A stretch of DNA of 47,705 nt from Kiritimatiellia bacterium (lineage in GTDB: Bacteria > Verrucomicrobiota > Kiritimatiellia > RFP12 > UBA1067). The notes below the pieces were generated by a model, which saw only the letters and a program-made list of their open reading frames with translations, was not told the origin of the DNA and ran no database searches. The DNA lies in assembly GCA_027858965.1 (NCBI GenBank), contig JAQIBS010000205.1, positions 1 to 47,705 of the forward strand, in the 5' to 3' direction. Positions 24,299-31,042 of the stretch are shown piece after piece; positions within the stretch are counted from its first letter, which is position 1, and the number at the start of each line of letters is the position of its first letter. The translations under genes and the position numbers were made by a program.

Positions 24299-24345
24299 TT
24301 TAATTAATAAATTTTGAGGAAATGATTCTAAATAGGAGAATTAAA

Positions 24346-25122
24346 ATGTCAGATTCAAAGATAAACGTCACAATCTGGAACGAGTTCATCCATGAAAAGG
24401 AGGAAGCATCCGTAAAGGAGCTTTATCCTAAAGGTATCCATGGATATCTGGCTGAGGCTTTAGCCTCGCCGGATCTTGATATCCGTACCGCTACCCTTGA
24501 TGAACCGGAACATGGTTTGACACAGGAGGTTCTCGATAATACGGATGTGCTTCTCTGGTGGGGGCATGCGGCTCATGACAAGGTGGATGATGCCATCGTT
24601 AGACGCGTGCAGCAGCGGGTCTGGGATGGCATGGGACTACTTGTGATGCACTCAGCTCATATGTCAAAGATATTCTGTGCCTTGAATGGGACCAGTGGAA
24701 AACTCCACTGGCGTGAAGTCGGAGAGCGTGAACGTCTTTGGACGGTTGACCCTGCCCACCCTATTGCCGCAGGTGTGCCGGAGCACTTTGAACTGCCCTA
24801 CGAGGAGATGTATGGTGAGCCCTTTATGATTGCCGGTGATGCCAGGCTTATTTTTATTTCCTGGTTTGAAGGAGGTGAGGTCTTTCGTAGCGGGTTCACG
24901 CTTCAGAGAGGCTTTGGTCGGATTTTCTATTTTCGCCCGGGCCATGAAGCCTTTCCCACATATTATAACGAGAATGTACAGAAAGTCCTGGCTAATGCAG
25001 TACGCTGGCTGAAGCCGGTTGTGGATATACCTTACCCCAAGACGCATATGCCGGAATCTCTTGAGATTATCTCTGAGAAATCATTCAGCTTCAGCAAGGT
25101 TGGAATAATTAAACCGGAATAG
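24346..25122 (+). CDS. ThuA-like (trehalose utilisation) domain protein
   Basis: 258 residues with a class I glutamine-amidotransferase-like ThuA fold: VTIWNEFIHEKE near the start, DVLLWWGHAAHDKV, GLLVMHSAHMSK, and GRIFYFRPGHEAFPTYYN. No signal peptide. I use ATG at 24346 because AGGAG sits seven bases upstream; the longer frame from 24322 has no site. ThuA proteins take part in trehalose/keto-disaccharide use in rhizobia and are frequently encoded beside Gfo/Idh/MocA and IolE-like proteins in PVC and Bacteroidota genomes, which matches this array. The biochemical activity of the family is not firmly assigned. It is the last gene of the long plus-strand array. Confidence 0.8.
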   Translation: MSDSKINVTIWNEFIHEKEEASVKELYPKGIHGYLAEALASPDLDIRTATLDEPEHGLTQEVLDNTDVLLWWGHAAHDKVDDAIVRRVQQRVWDGMGLLVMHSAHMSKIFCALNGTSGKLHWREVGERERLWTVDPAHPIAAGVPEHFELPYEEMYGEPFMIAGDARLIFISWFEGGEVFRSGFTLQRGFGRIFYFRPGHEAFPTYYNENVQKVLANAVRWLKPVVDIPYPKTHMPESLEIISEKSFSFSKVGIIKPE

Positions 25123-25240
25123 CGTTTGGTGCAGAAATTCCGGGTTGGATGCATTTTATTGTTCCGTAAGAACCAATCCCGCGGGATCTTCCCTTGCGTT
25201 GAAGGGTCTGATTTTACTTGTTTTTGGAAGGGGATAACAA
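25123..25240. other. convergent gap between ThuA and YhhN-like genes
   Basis: 118 bases between converging genes. It contains a perfect 12-base palindrome ATCCCGCGGGAT at 25176-25187, too tight to act as a normal terminator stem. A 68-residue open frame starting at 25126 matches nothing I recognise and runs into the end of the YhhN-like gene; I do not call it. Confidence 0.4.
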
Positions 25241-26533
25241 CTAATCCAGATTATCAATATGATCTATATCTTGAAGGAGGAACTCTGATCGCCGACTATA
25301 TGGATGATGTTTCTGGCGTCGGGTTCTCCTGAATAAAAGAAAGGCATAATATTCTATCCATGCGATAAATGTGAGGATCAGAAACTTCTGGCAGGTGGGC
25401 ACGTATGGGGCAAAAGGGAGAATTTTGAAGCGGTGCAGGATGAGGAAGGATTCAAAGATGGCGACCAGTGTGCAGCACCAGACTAGCCATGACCAGCGTA
25501 CACTTCCCGGCACCCGGGGGTTGTATCGTTGCGGGGTCAGAACGATGAGGGCTGTGGCTCCACCCACGACGGCTGCGATGCACCCGACATTATGGAAGAA
25601 CCCGTGGACGTTTTCAGGGACAAAGGCGATGGTCAGCAGACCCGCTGAGTTGAGGGTGCCACCCCACAGGAGACACTGTTTTTGTAGCGGGCCTTTCACA
25701 AAGCAGCTGAGGGCCGGAAAGAACAGTGCCGTGATGCCGGCGCTTATAACAAGGCTTGATGTGAAGAGGTAATGGCATGCGGGAAAGGCAATGCCATGAA
25801 GGTGTGTTCGTCCGAGGCGACTCAGCATACAGCGGCAGGGGTTGTAGGTTCCTCCGGGATAGAACTGCATTGCCAGCAGGAAGAGAATCAGGGAAGAGAC
25901 GCCGCCGAGAAAAATGAAGAAGGGAATGTGTTTGAGATGCCGGAGTCGCGGGAATATTTTCTTTTTCCGGCCGCATGTTGCGATAGCCACAGCAATGAAA
26001 AGCAGACTCGCAAGATAGGTGATGCCTATAAGCTGTCCAATGTGGGGAACATTGAGAATGCAGCTGAAGGCGATCATGGAGTCAGAAAAGAGGAGGAAGC
26101 AGACTCCGTATCGCCAGGCAGGGGAGAGCTTGTGTGTACCGCAGGCATAGGAGACGCTGATGATCGAAAGCAGGGCATAAAGTGTCAGTGCACCAGCCAG
26201 CAGAGTTGAGCCCAGCGCTGGAATCACGCGTGCTGCGAAGAGGATGCCGAAACTGAATAACAGGGCTGCGGCGATACGGATACTTCCTTTTGCGTGCTGA
26301 CGCAGAAAGATAATCCAGAATATCTGCGCGATTGAGAATCCGGCAATACCGCAGAGAAAGTCGTGTGAATGAAGAGGGGCGTTCTTCAGCGAGAGAAAAT
26401 AGTCGCCGATTATGGTTGATGCAAGTCCGCACCAGGCCAGCCAGTAGGAGCGGCATGATCGTCCACCTCTGATAATGGTCACAGCGGTTATCACCAGTAA
26501 GATTGAGGTGAACACTAAAACCCATCTGTGCAT
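25241..26533 (-). CDS. membrane protein: YhhN/TMEM86-like domain fused to DUF998-like domain
   Basis: 430 residues, very hydrophobic, perhaps 14-15 transmembrane segments. Residues about 1-190 resemble the YhhN/TMEM86 family (lysoplasmalogenase): GDYFLSL, HDFLCGIAGFSIAQIFWIIFL, and a late ITYLASLLFIA. Residues about 205-400 resemble DUF998: YPGGTYNPCRCMLSRLG, where the family usually has a NPxxSxLG motif, and CHYLFTSSLVISAG. The two parts are normally separate proteins, so this looks like a fusion. A soluble, charged tail of about 30 residues follows. GGAGA with good spacing supports the ATG. A role in ether-lipid or lysolipid turnover is a family-based guess only. It is not obviously linked to sugar use. 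Confidence 0.65.
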   Translation of the reverse strand: MHRWVLVFTSILLVITAVTIIRGGRSCRSYWLAWCGLASTIIGDYFLSLKNAPLHSHDFLCGIAGFSIAQIFWIIFLRQHAKGSIRIAAALLFSFGILFAARVIPALGSTLLAGALTLYALLSIISVSYACGTHKLSPAWRYGVCFLLFSDSMIAFSCILNVPHIGQLIGITYLASLLFIAVAIATCGRKKKIFPRLRHLKHIPFFIFLGGVSSLILFLLAMQFYPGGTYNPCRCMLSRLGRTHLHGIAFPACHYLFTSSLVISAGITALFFPALSCFVKGPLQKQCLLWGGTLNSAGLLTIAFVPENVHGFFHNVGCIAAVVGGATALIVLTPQRYNPRVPGSVRWSWLVWCCTLVAIFESFLILHRFKILPFAPYVPTCQKFLILTFIAWIEYYAFLLFRRTRRQKHHPYSRRSEFLLQDIDHIDNLD

Positions 26534-26861
26534 TGAAATATCTCCCTGTGATCAACAGTTGATTTATGGTGCAACTATCAATGTAGCCCCACCGTGTTGC
26601 TACCATCTAATCAAAATAGTTTACCCCGCCCCTCCCCAAAAACGCAACAGGAAAATTCCGAAATTTTTTCTGGGCCTTCTATATTAATTTGCTTTTAATG
26701 ATGACCATAGGTGTTGTTGATGCGGCTATACAAAGCAACAATAATCAATCCATAAATTTAGTGTAAGAGACTTAAATTGCAACAGGCGTAGCCTGCTAAT
26801 AAACTGGCCCTTCCATAATACGATTCCGTGTAGCGGAATGATATAATGCGCGGCGAGCGCA
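26534..26861. other. gap with three short hairpins 3' of yceH
   Basis: 328 bases without a supported gene. Hairpins lie at 26783-26795 (CAGGC-gta-GCCTG), 26823-26839 (ATTCCG-tgtag-CGGAAT) and 26843-26865 (ATAATGCGC-ggcga-GCGCATTAT). The last overlaps the stop codon of the YceH-family gene. None is followed by a T-run on the minus strand. Together they may form a processing or termination region. The YhhN-like gene's promoter should lie near 26560-26640, but I see no clear -10/-35 pair. Confidence 0.5.
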
Positions 26862-27566
26862 TTATTCAAACTGCTGGCGGAATGTAGAGAGATCGGAGGC
26901 GAGCTGGCTGACCTGACTCTTGAGCTCTGCAACTTCGGTTTCCAGTGCAGCAATACGTTCGTTTTCAGCTTGAACTATGAGCCGGGCCGGTTCGGGTTTG
27001 GGTTTGACCTCTGCTTGAGATATATCTATATCGCCGGACAAGAGGTGGGCCCAGCGCTGTTCACGGCAACCGGAATCACGTGGAAGTTTTACGACAAATG
27101 GACCATCTTCCCATTCGACAAGAGTGCTCAGAGTGGTTTCAACTTCGCTTATATCCGCAAAAGAGAACAGACGGGCTGTGTGTGTGCGGAGTTGACCTGC
27201 GGTCTGCGGTCCGCGTAGAAAAAGCGAGCACAGAACAGCAGTTGCCTGGGGTGTGAAATCAAAGTGATCGGGAAACATGTGTTTATATTTAGGGACGCGG
27301 CTTCCGGCTGAGGTGAACTGTCGGACAAGTTGTTTGTCGTAGCGCAGATCTTCAATTGTGCGGATAACGGTTTTGTCATCAACGAGCATCACTGGATTAC
27401 GATTCGATTTTTGGTTGCAGGCCGAGACAAGGGAATTCAATGTTAAAGGATAGTATTCAGGTGTGCATATCTCTTTTTCGATCAGACATCCCAATACCCG
27501 CACTTCAATCTCTGAAAGGATCAGTTTCTCTTCAACCGGTTTTTCGTCAGTTTCATTTTCAGTCAT
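26862..27566 (-). CDS. YceH/UPF0502 (DUF480) family protein
   Basis: 234 residues. The N-terminal half is two winged-helix-like DUF480 repeats, recognisable by LSEIEVRVLGCLIEKE, TPEYYPLTLNSLVSACNQKSNRNPV and LRGPQTAGQLRTHTARLFSFADISEVE. The end (about 200-234) is a coiled coil of heptads (ALETEVAELKSQVSQLASDL). The family is widespread, probably DNA- or protein-binding, with no firm function. No Shine-Dalgarno is seen before the ATG. The gene stands alone, with REP-like DNA upstream and hairpins over its stop codon. Confidence 0.88.
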   Translation of the reverse strand: MTENETDEKPVEEKLILSEIEVRVLGCLIEKEICTPEYYPLTLNSLVSACNQKSNRNPVMLVDDKTVIRTIEDLRYDKQLVRQFTSAGSRVPKYKHMFPDHFDFTPQATAVLCSLFLRGPQTAGQLRTHTARLFSFADISEVETTLSTLVEWEDGPFVVKLPRDSGCREQRWAHLLSGDIDISQAEVKPKPEPARLIVQAENERIAALETEVAELKSQVSQLASDLSTFRQQFE

Positions 27567-27626
27567 AGTAAATATATTAACTCAAATATGATGGGTGATC
27601 AAGAGGATGATTGCCGCTTATTTGCG

Positions 27627-27844
27627 AGGGGCGCAAGACACCTCCGTTGAAGTACGGAATTTACTATATTTGAACAATTATTAGTTGTTTTAACAATGTA
27701 ATCCAAGCTTCCAGCCGTGTCGGGGCGTAGCCCGGAGGGCGAAGACTGGCTTGGCTTATTGTATGTCAGCAAGCTGGAAGCTTGCGTTACTTTATTCGAC
27801 TTTGGCTCATGCAAGGAAATAGTCAAGGGAGGTGAAATGCACCC
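27627..27844 (+). repeat. REP-like element, copy 1 (left of regulator 2)
   Basis: About 218 bases, sharing with 29125-29300 in the same order: CGTTGAAGTA, AATTTACTATA, CCAAGCTTCCAGC, then the inverted arm GCTGGAAGCTTGC, and a closing AAATGC(A/G)CCCT. The stem arms here are 27704-27715 and 27773-27784 (12 bases, perfect). Relative to copy 2 it carries an extra segment with CGGGGCGTAGCCCGG inside the loop. It ends beside the stop codon of regulator 2. No coding capacity. Confidence 0.75.
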
Positions 27845-27848
27845 TTCT

Positions 27849-29042
27849 TCAGGTGTTTAGGCTGTTAAGTCTGCGATATTCGCTCATGGTAATACCGAAC
27901 TCTTTTTTGAAGATACTACAGAGATGGTGCTGTTGTGCAAATCCACAGCGGGTTGAGATTTCGCTGAGTGAGAGATCGCTCTCTTTGAGCAATGAACAGA
28001 TGGTGTTCATACGTGCTTGTTGAATGATTTGATGCAGCGACTGTCCGGTTGCCTCTTTAAAACGTTGTTCCGCCCAGCGGGGTGTTATATTAAGGTGGTT
28101 TGCCACATCTGAAACACGTATATTAAGCCCTGCATTCACACTGATGTACTCAAGTGCCCGGATAACCAGTTTGTCGGAGATCTGCAGACTACTGGTGGAG
28201 CCCCTCGTGGTAACGGCACCCGGACCGTATGTCACTATCTTTTGACCGGGTTGCTTGCCCTGCATCAGCAGGTCAAGCATCTCCGCTGCTTTGTAGCCCG
28301 CCTCTTTGTTGTTAACATTGATGCTGGAGAGCGTGGGGATGCAGGTCTCACAGATCAGGGTGTCGTTATTAACTCCTAAAACCGTAACTTCATACGGAAC
28401 GGATATTCCCGCATGCAGGCAGGCATCCAGTACCTGACGTGCCCGGTTGTCGTTGGCGGCAAATACGGCCAGCGGTTTCGGGAGTTTCCGCAGCCAATCG
28501 CAGAGCATCTCGCGTTCTGTGCTCCATTCGTGCGTTCCATCCGGAGGTTCTGGATACAAGTGGCACTCCTGCCTGTTCTGCTGCAGTCGGATTGCAAAGG
28601 CCTCCTGACGCCAGCGTGACCAGTTGATCTCATGCGGCACTCCCACAAAGGCAAAATGATCAACTCCATGTCCCAGGCAGTGTTCCGCGGCAAGTGTGCC
28701 AATGGCATGTGAGTCGCATTGTGCCCGGTGACAGCGTGAAAGAGGGTGACTCTCCTGGATGTAGCGATCGTAGGGATTAAAGATGACTGCCGGCAGTCCA
28801 GACTCAATCACCGCCTCGGCCGCAATGTCATTCGGTATGCGGCCGATGATGCCATCGCCTTTCCACAAGTGAGGATCAGGTACTTTCTGGTCATCAGCAC
28901 CTCCCAGCACCATGTTCATGCTCCATGGTCCATGGGCACGGACATATTGCAGAATTCCCTGCAGCATGGCGCGGGATGTCCCGTGTGATGATTCCAGCAG
29001 CACCGCCACTTGAGGCATCTTATCTCTCTTTGTTCTCTTCAT
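27849..29042 (-). CDS. XylR-type transcriptional regulator 2 (sugar sensor plus AraC HTH)
   Basis: 397 residues, the same length and plan as regulator 1. Residues about 10-285: LacI-like sensor (VAVLLESSHGTSRAMLQG, VTVLGVNNDTL, LSSINVNNKEAGYKAAEML). Residues about 290-395: AraC double HTH (IRVSDVANHLNITPRWAE, CGFAQQHHLCSIFKKEFG). It probably controls the divergent glucuronoxylan/uronate genes starting at 29456. An inverted repeat (TTGCAT-N5-ATGCAA, 29082-29098) lies 40 bases upstream of its start and could be an autoregulatory site. Direct repeats upstream of 29456 are the likely activation site. The gene is bracketed by two copies of a REP-like element in the same orientation. The Shine-Dalgarno is poor. 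Confidence 0.9.
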   Translation of the reverse strand: MKRTKRDKMPQVAVLLESSHGTSRAMLQGILQYVRAHGPWSMNMVLGGADDQKVPDPHLWKGDGIIGRIPNDIAAEAVIESGLPAVIFNPYDRYIQESHPLSRCHRAQCDSHAIGTLAAEHCLGHGVDHFAFVGVPHEINWSRWRQEAFAIRLQQNRQECHLYPEPPDGTHEWSTEREMLCDWLRKLPKPLAVFAANDNRARQVLDACLHAGISVPYEVTVLGVNNDTLICETCIPTLSSINVNNKEAGYKAAEMLDLLMQGKQPGQKIVTYGPGAVTTRGSTSSLQISDKLVIRALEYISVNAGLNIRVSDVANHLNITPRWAEQRFKEATGQSLHQIIQQARMNTICSLLKESDLSLSEISTRCGFAQQHHLCSIFKKEFGITMSEYRRLNSLNT

Positions 29043-29081
29043 AAGTTCCGAAAAACGTAAACGAACTTCTTTTTAACGTTA

Positions 29082-29098
29082 TTGCATAACAAATGCAA
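29082..29098. promoter_or_regulatory. inverted repeat upstream of regulator 2
   Basis: TTGCAT, five bases (AACAA), ATGCAA: a perfect 6-base inverted repeat 40 bases before the regulator start codon. Position suggests an autoregulatory operator. A similar but shorter pair (TTGCA-N6-TGCAA) lies at 29169-29184 inside the REP-like element. Confidence 0.4.
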
Positions 29099-29124
29099 GT
29101 GGTTTATTCTTAAACACAGAACAT

Positions 29125-29300
29125 AGGGAGCAAGTCAGTCCCGTTGAAGTATGAAATTTACTATAATCTTGCAACAATGTGCAATTTCATGGTAACCCAA
29201 GCTTCCAGCTTGGCTGATAGTATGGGAAGCAAGCTGGAAGCTTGCATTACTTTCATCCACTTCACGCAAGAAAATACTCAACGGAAGTGAAATGCGCCCT
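29125..29300 (+). repeat. REP-like element, copy 2 (right of regulator 2)
   Basis: About 176 bases, same orientation as 27627-27844. The stem is longer here: CAAGCTTCCAGCTTG at 29198-29212 with its exact 15-base reverse complement at 29230-29244 and a 17-base loop. The two copies flank the regulator gene as direct repeats about 1.5 kb apart. No terminal inverted repeats or transposase, so a small palindromic repeat or its remnant is the best reading. Confidence 0.75.
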
Positions 29301-29360
29301 AGAATACCGGAGGAATAATTATAAAAATGACTATATTGTTAAATCCTGTTTTAATGAGTT

Positions 29361-29399
29361 TTGGCAGAATAGCAGTTCTATGTGCTGTTGTTGGCAGAA
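29361..29399. promoter_or_regulatory. direct repeats, candidate binding site of regulator 2
   Basis: TTGGCAGAA occurs at 29361-29369 and again at 29391-29399, exactly 30 bases apart, so on the same helix face. XylR-type activators bind tandem direct half-sites upstream of the -35 position. The site lies 57 bases before the start codon of the glycosidase gene. No clear -10 is seen after it. Confidence 0.5.
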
Positions 29400-29455
29400 C
29401 GGAAACAAGTTCCTTTAAAGTTAAAGTCTGAAAAAAGTAGTAAAAGGATTAAATA

Positions 29456-30901
29456 ATGAAAAATCGTATTATTTGGAATATTGCACCTTTTGTCTGCCTG
29501 GCTGCGCTTACGCTTCAGGCTCAGCCGAAAATTGATACCTCGCCGGATCGGGCAAAGACAGATCTGAAGCCGGGTTTAAAACGGATCGGTTCTGTTAAGC
29601 CTCGCAGTACGAAACAGATTGAATCATCCAATTGGTCAGTCGGCTGTGAAACGGTTGATCGCAAGTATACCGACTTTGATGCCTATAAGTCTTACCTTGA
29701 ACCATTAGGGATCAAGAAAATCCGTTTTCAGACCGGTTGGGCCCGTTGTGAAAAAGAGAAGGGTGTTTATGATTTCAAATGGCTTGATGAGGTTGTAGAT
29801 TACTGTGAACCACGTGGTATCAAGGTCTGGATGGAACTATCCTATGGTAACCCGGTTTATGCCGGTGGAGGTGGCACCTATCTGCGAGCTAAACTGCCGG
29901 TCTCGGAAGAGGCCTATGCCGGCTGGAAAGCGTGGGTAACTGCCATGTCTAAACGCTATAGCGATCGAGTGAATGAGTGGGAGATATGGAATGAGCCGAA
30001 CCTGCATAAAGCTAACACTCCTGCATTGACCGCTGACTTCAATGTGATGACCGCCAAAATTCTGAAAAAAGATAATCCGGATTGCAGGATTGCCGGTCTG
30101 GCAATGGCAGGCTGTAATGCTGATTGGTTTGATAAGTTTATCAAACATATTGATGAGCAAGGGGCTCTGGATCTCTTTACTTGGATGACTCTGCATGGTT
30201 ACCCGAAAAATCCGGATTCTCTTTATGGTGGTTTCGGCAAGGCAAAGCGGGTGCTTGAAAAATATACTGATAAAGTTAAGATACGCCAGGGCGAGAGTGG
30301 CTGCCCCTCTGAACGTCAGCCACAGTTAGCTCTGAGAAACTTGGACTGGTCGGAGCTGCGACAGAGTAAATGGGTTCTGCGTCGTATGATGGGTGATCTG
30401 GGGCGCGATTTTGAGTCCATGGTCTTCGCTATGATGGATATGATCTATGCAGGCAAGGATGCAAGTAGCATCAACCGCAAAGGGCTGCTTTATACCGATA
30501 CAAATCATCAGGTGGAAAAAATAAAGAAGGTTTACTATGGTGTGCAGAATACTGTTGCGGTTTTTGATAACACCCTTGATCGGGTCAAAGAGGCTGATAT
30601 CACAGTTGATTATAAGAACCGTACATCTGCCTATCTTTATAGCAAGGTTAAGGGTGGAGATCAATTGATTGTCCTCTGGGACCGTAGTGCTATGCCCGTT
30701 GAGTCAACGGAAACCGGTAGTGCAAAGATAACGGTCAAGGGGTGTACTATCAAAGAACCGGTATGGGTTGATCTGATTACTGGACGCATCTATGAATTTC
30801 CAAAGGATCGTGTCAGCCGCGAAGGCGATGTGGTGATCTTCACGGATGTGCCGGTCTATGATGCCCCGGTTCTGATTGTAGAAAAGAAAATTGTTATGTA
30901 G
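29456..30901 (+). CDS. secreted clan GH-A glycoside hydrolase (GH39/GH5-like)
   Basis: 481 residues with a signal peptide (cleavage near LQA). The catalytic (beta/alpha)8 barrel spans about 55-390. The acid/base is Glu180 in EIWNEPNL, and the nucleophile is probably Glu280 in IRQGESGCPS, about 100 residues later as in clan GH-A retaining enzymes. HGYPKNPDS lies between them. A small beta-sandwich covers about 395-481. Beta-xylosidase-like (GH39) or a related xylan/oligosaccharide enzyme fits the next genes, which handle glucuronic acid side chains and uronate. Paired transcription with GH115 is possible, but a terminator-like double hairpin lies in between. The first in-frame ATG is used; AAAGGA lies just upstream. 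Confidence 0.82.
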   Translation: MKNRIIWNIAPFVCLAALTLQAQPKIDTSPDRAKTDLKPGLKRIGSVKPRSTKQIESSNWSVGCETVDRKYTDFDAYKSYLEPLGIKKIRFQTGWARCEKEKGVYDFKWLDEVVDYCEPRGIKVWMELSYGNPVYAGGGGTYLRAKLPVSEEAYAGWKAWVTAMSKRYSDRVNEWEIWNEPNLHKANTPALTADFNVMTAKILKKDNPDCRIAGLAMAGCNADWFDKFIKHIDEQGALDLFTWMTLHGYPKNPDSLYGGFGKAKRVLEKYTDKVKIRQGESGCPSERQPQLALRNLDWSELRQSKWVLRRMMGDLGRDFESMVFAMMDMIYAGKDASSINRKGLLYTDTNHQVEKIKKVYYGVQNTVAVFDNTLDRVKEADITVDYKNRTSAYLYSKVKGGDQLIVLWDRSAMPVESTETGSAKITVKGCTIKEPVWVDLITGRIYEFPKDRVSREGDVVIFTDVPVYDAPVLIVEKKIVM

Positions 30902-30927
30902 AAAGCGGGGCTGTGGATGTTCTGTAG

Positions 30928-30977
30928 ATCCCGATTTCATCGGGATTGTCCGGTTAAAAACCGGACCTGCTTTTTTT
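30928..30977 (+). terminator. double hairpin with T-run between the two glycosidase genes
   Basis: First stem ATCCCGAT (30928-30935) with ATCGGGAT (30939-30946). Second stem TCCGGTT (30949-30955) with AACCGGA (30959-30965), then CCTGC and seven T (30971-30977). This is a good intrinsic terminator or attenuator. It would separate the GH-A gene from GH115 and the uronate genes, or lower their expression. Confidence 0.75.
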
Positions 30978-31042
30978 GAACAACATCTATACATCCCATG
31001 TGGCCCATGAGGCTCATATGGCCCATAACACAGAAAATTAAC

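Larger units (their letters stand above)
29043..29455. other. divergent regulatory gap between regulator 2 and the glycosidase operon
   Basis: 413 bases. Contents in order: inverted repeat 29082-29098, REP-like element 29125-29300, and direct repeats at 29361 and 29391. A 34-codon open frame (29327-29431) follows a GGAGG that is 13 bases upstream. Because its body is the direct-repeat region, I treat it as non-coding. No other gene is seen. Confidence 0.55.

Noticed and set aside
25126-25332. 68-residue frame after the ThuA-like gene
   Set aside because: No ribosome site or recognisable domain, and it runs into the converging membrane-protein gene.
27627-29300. Composite transposon carrying regulator 2
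   Set aside because: The flanking elements have no transposase, no terminal inverted repeats and no visible target-site duplication.
29327-29431. 34-codon leader peptide upstream of the glycosidase gene
   Set aside because: The GGAGG is 13 bases from the ATG, no regulatory codon run is seen, and the sequence is better explained by phased direct repeats.
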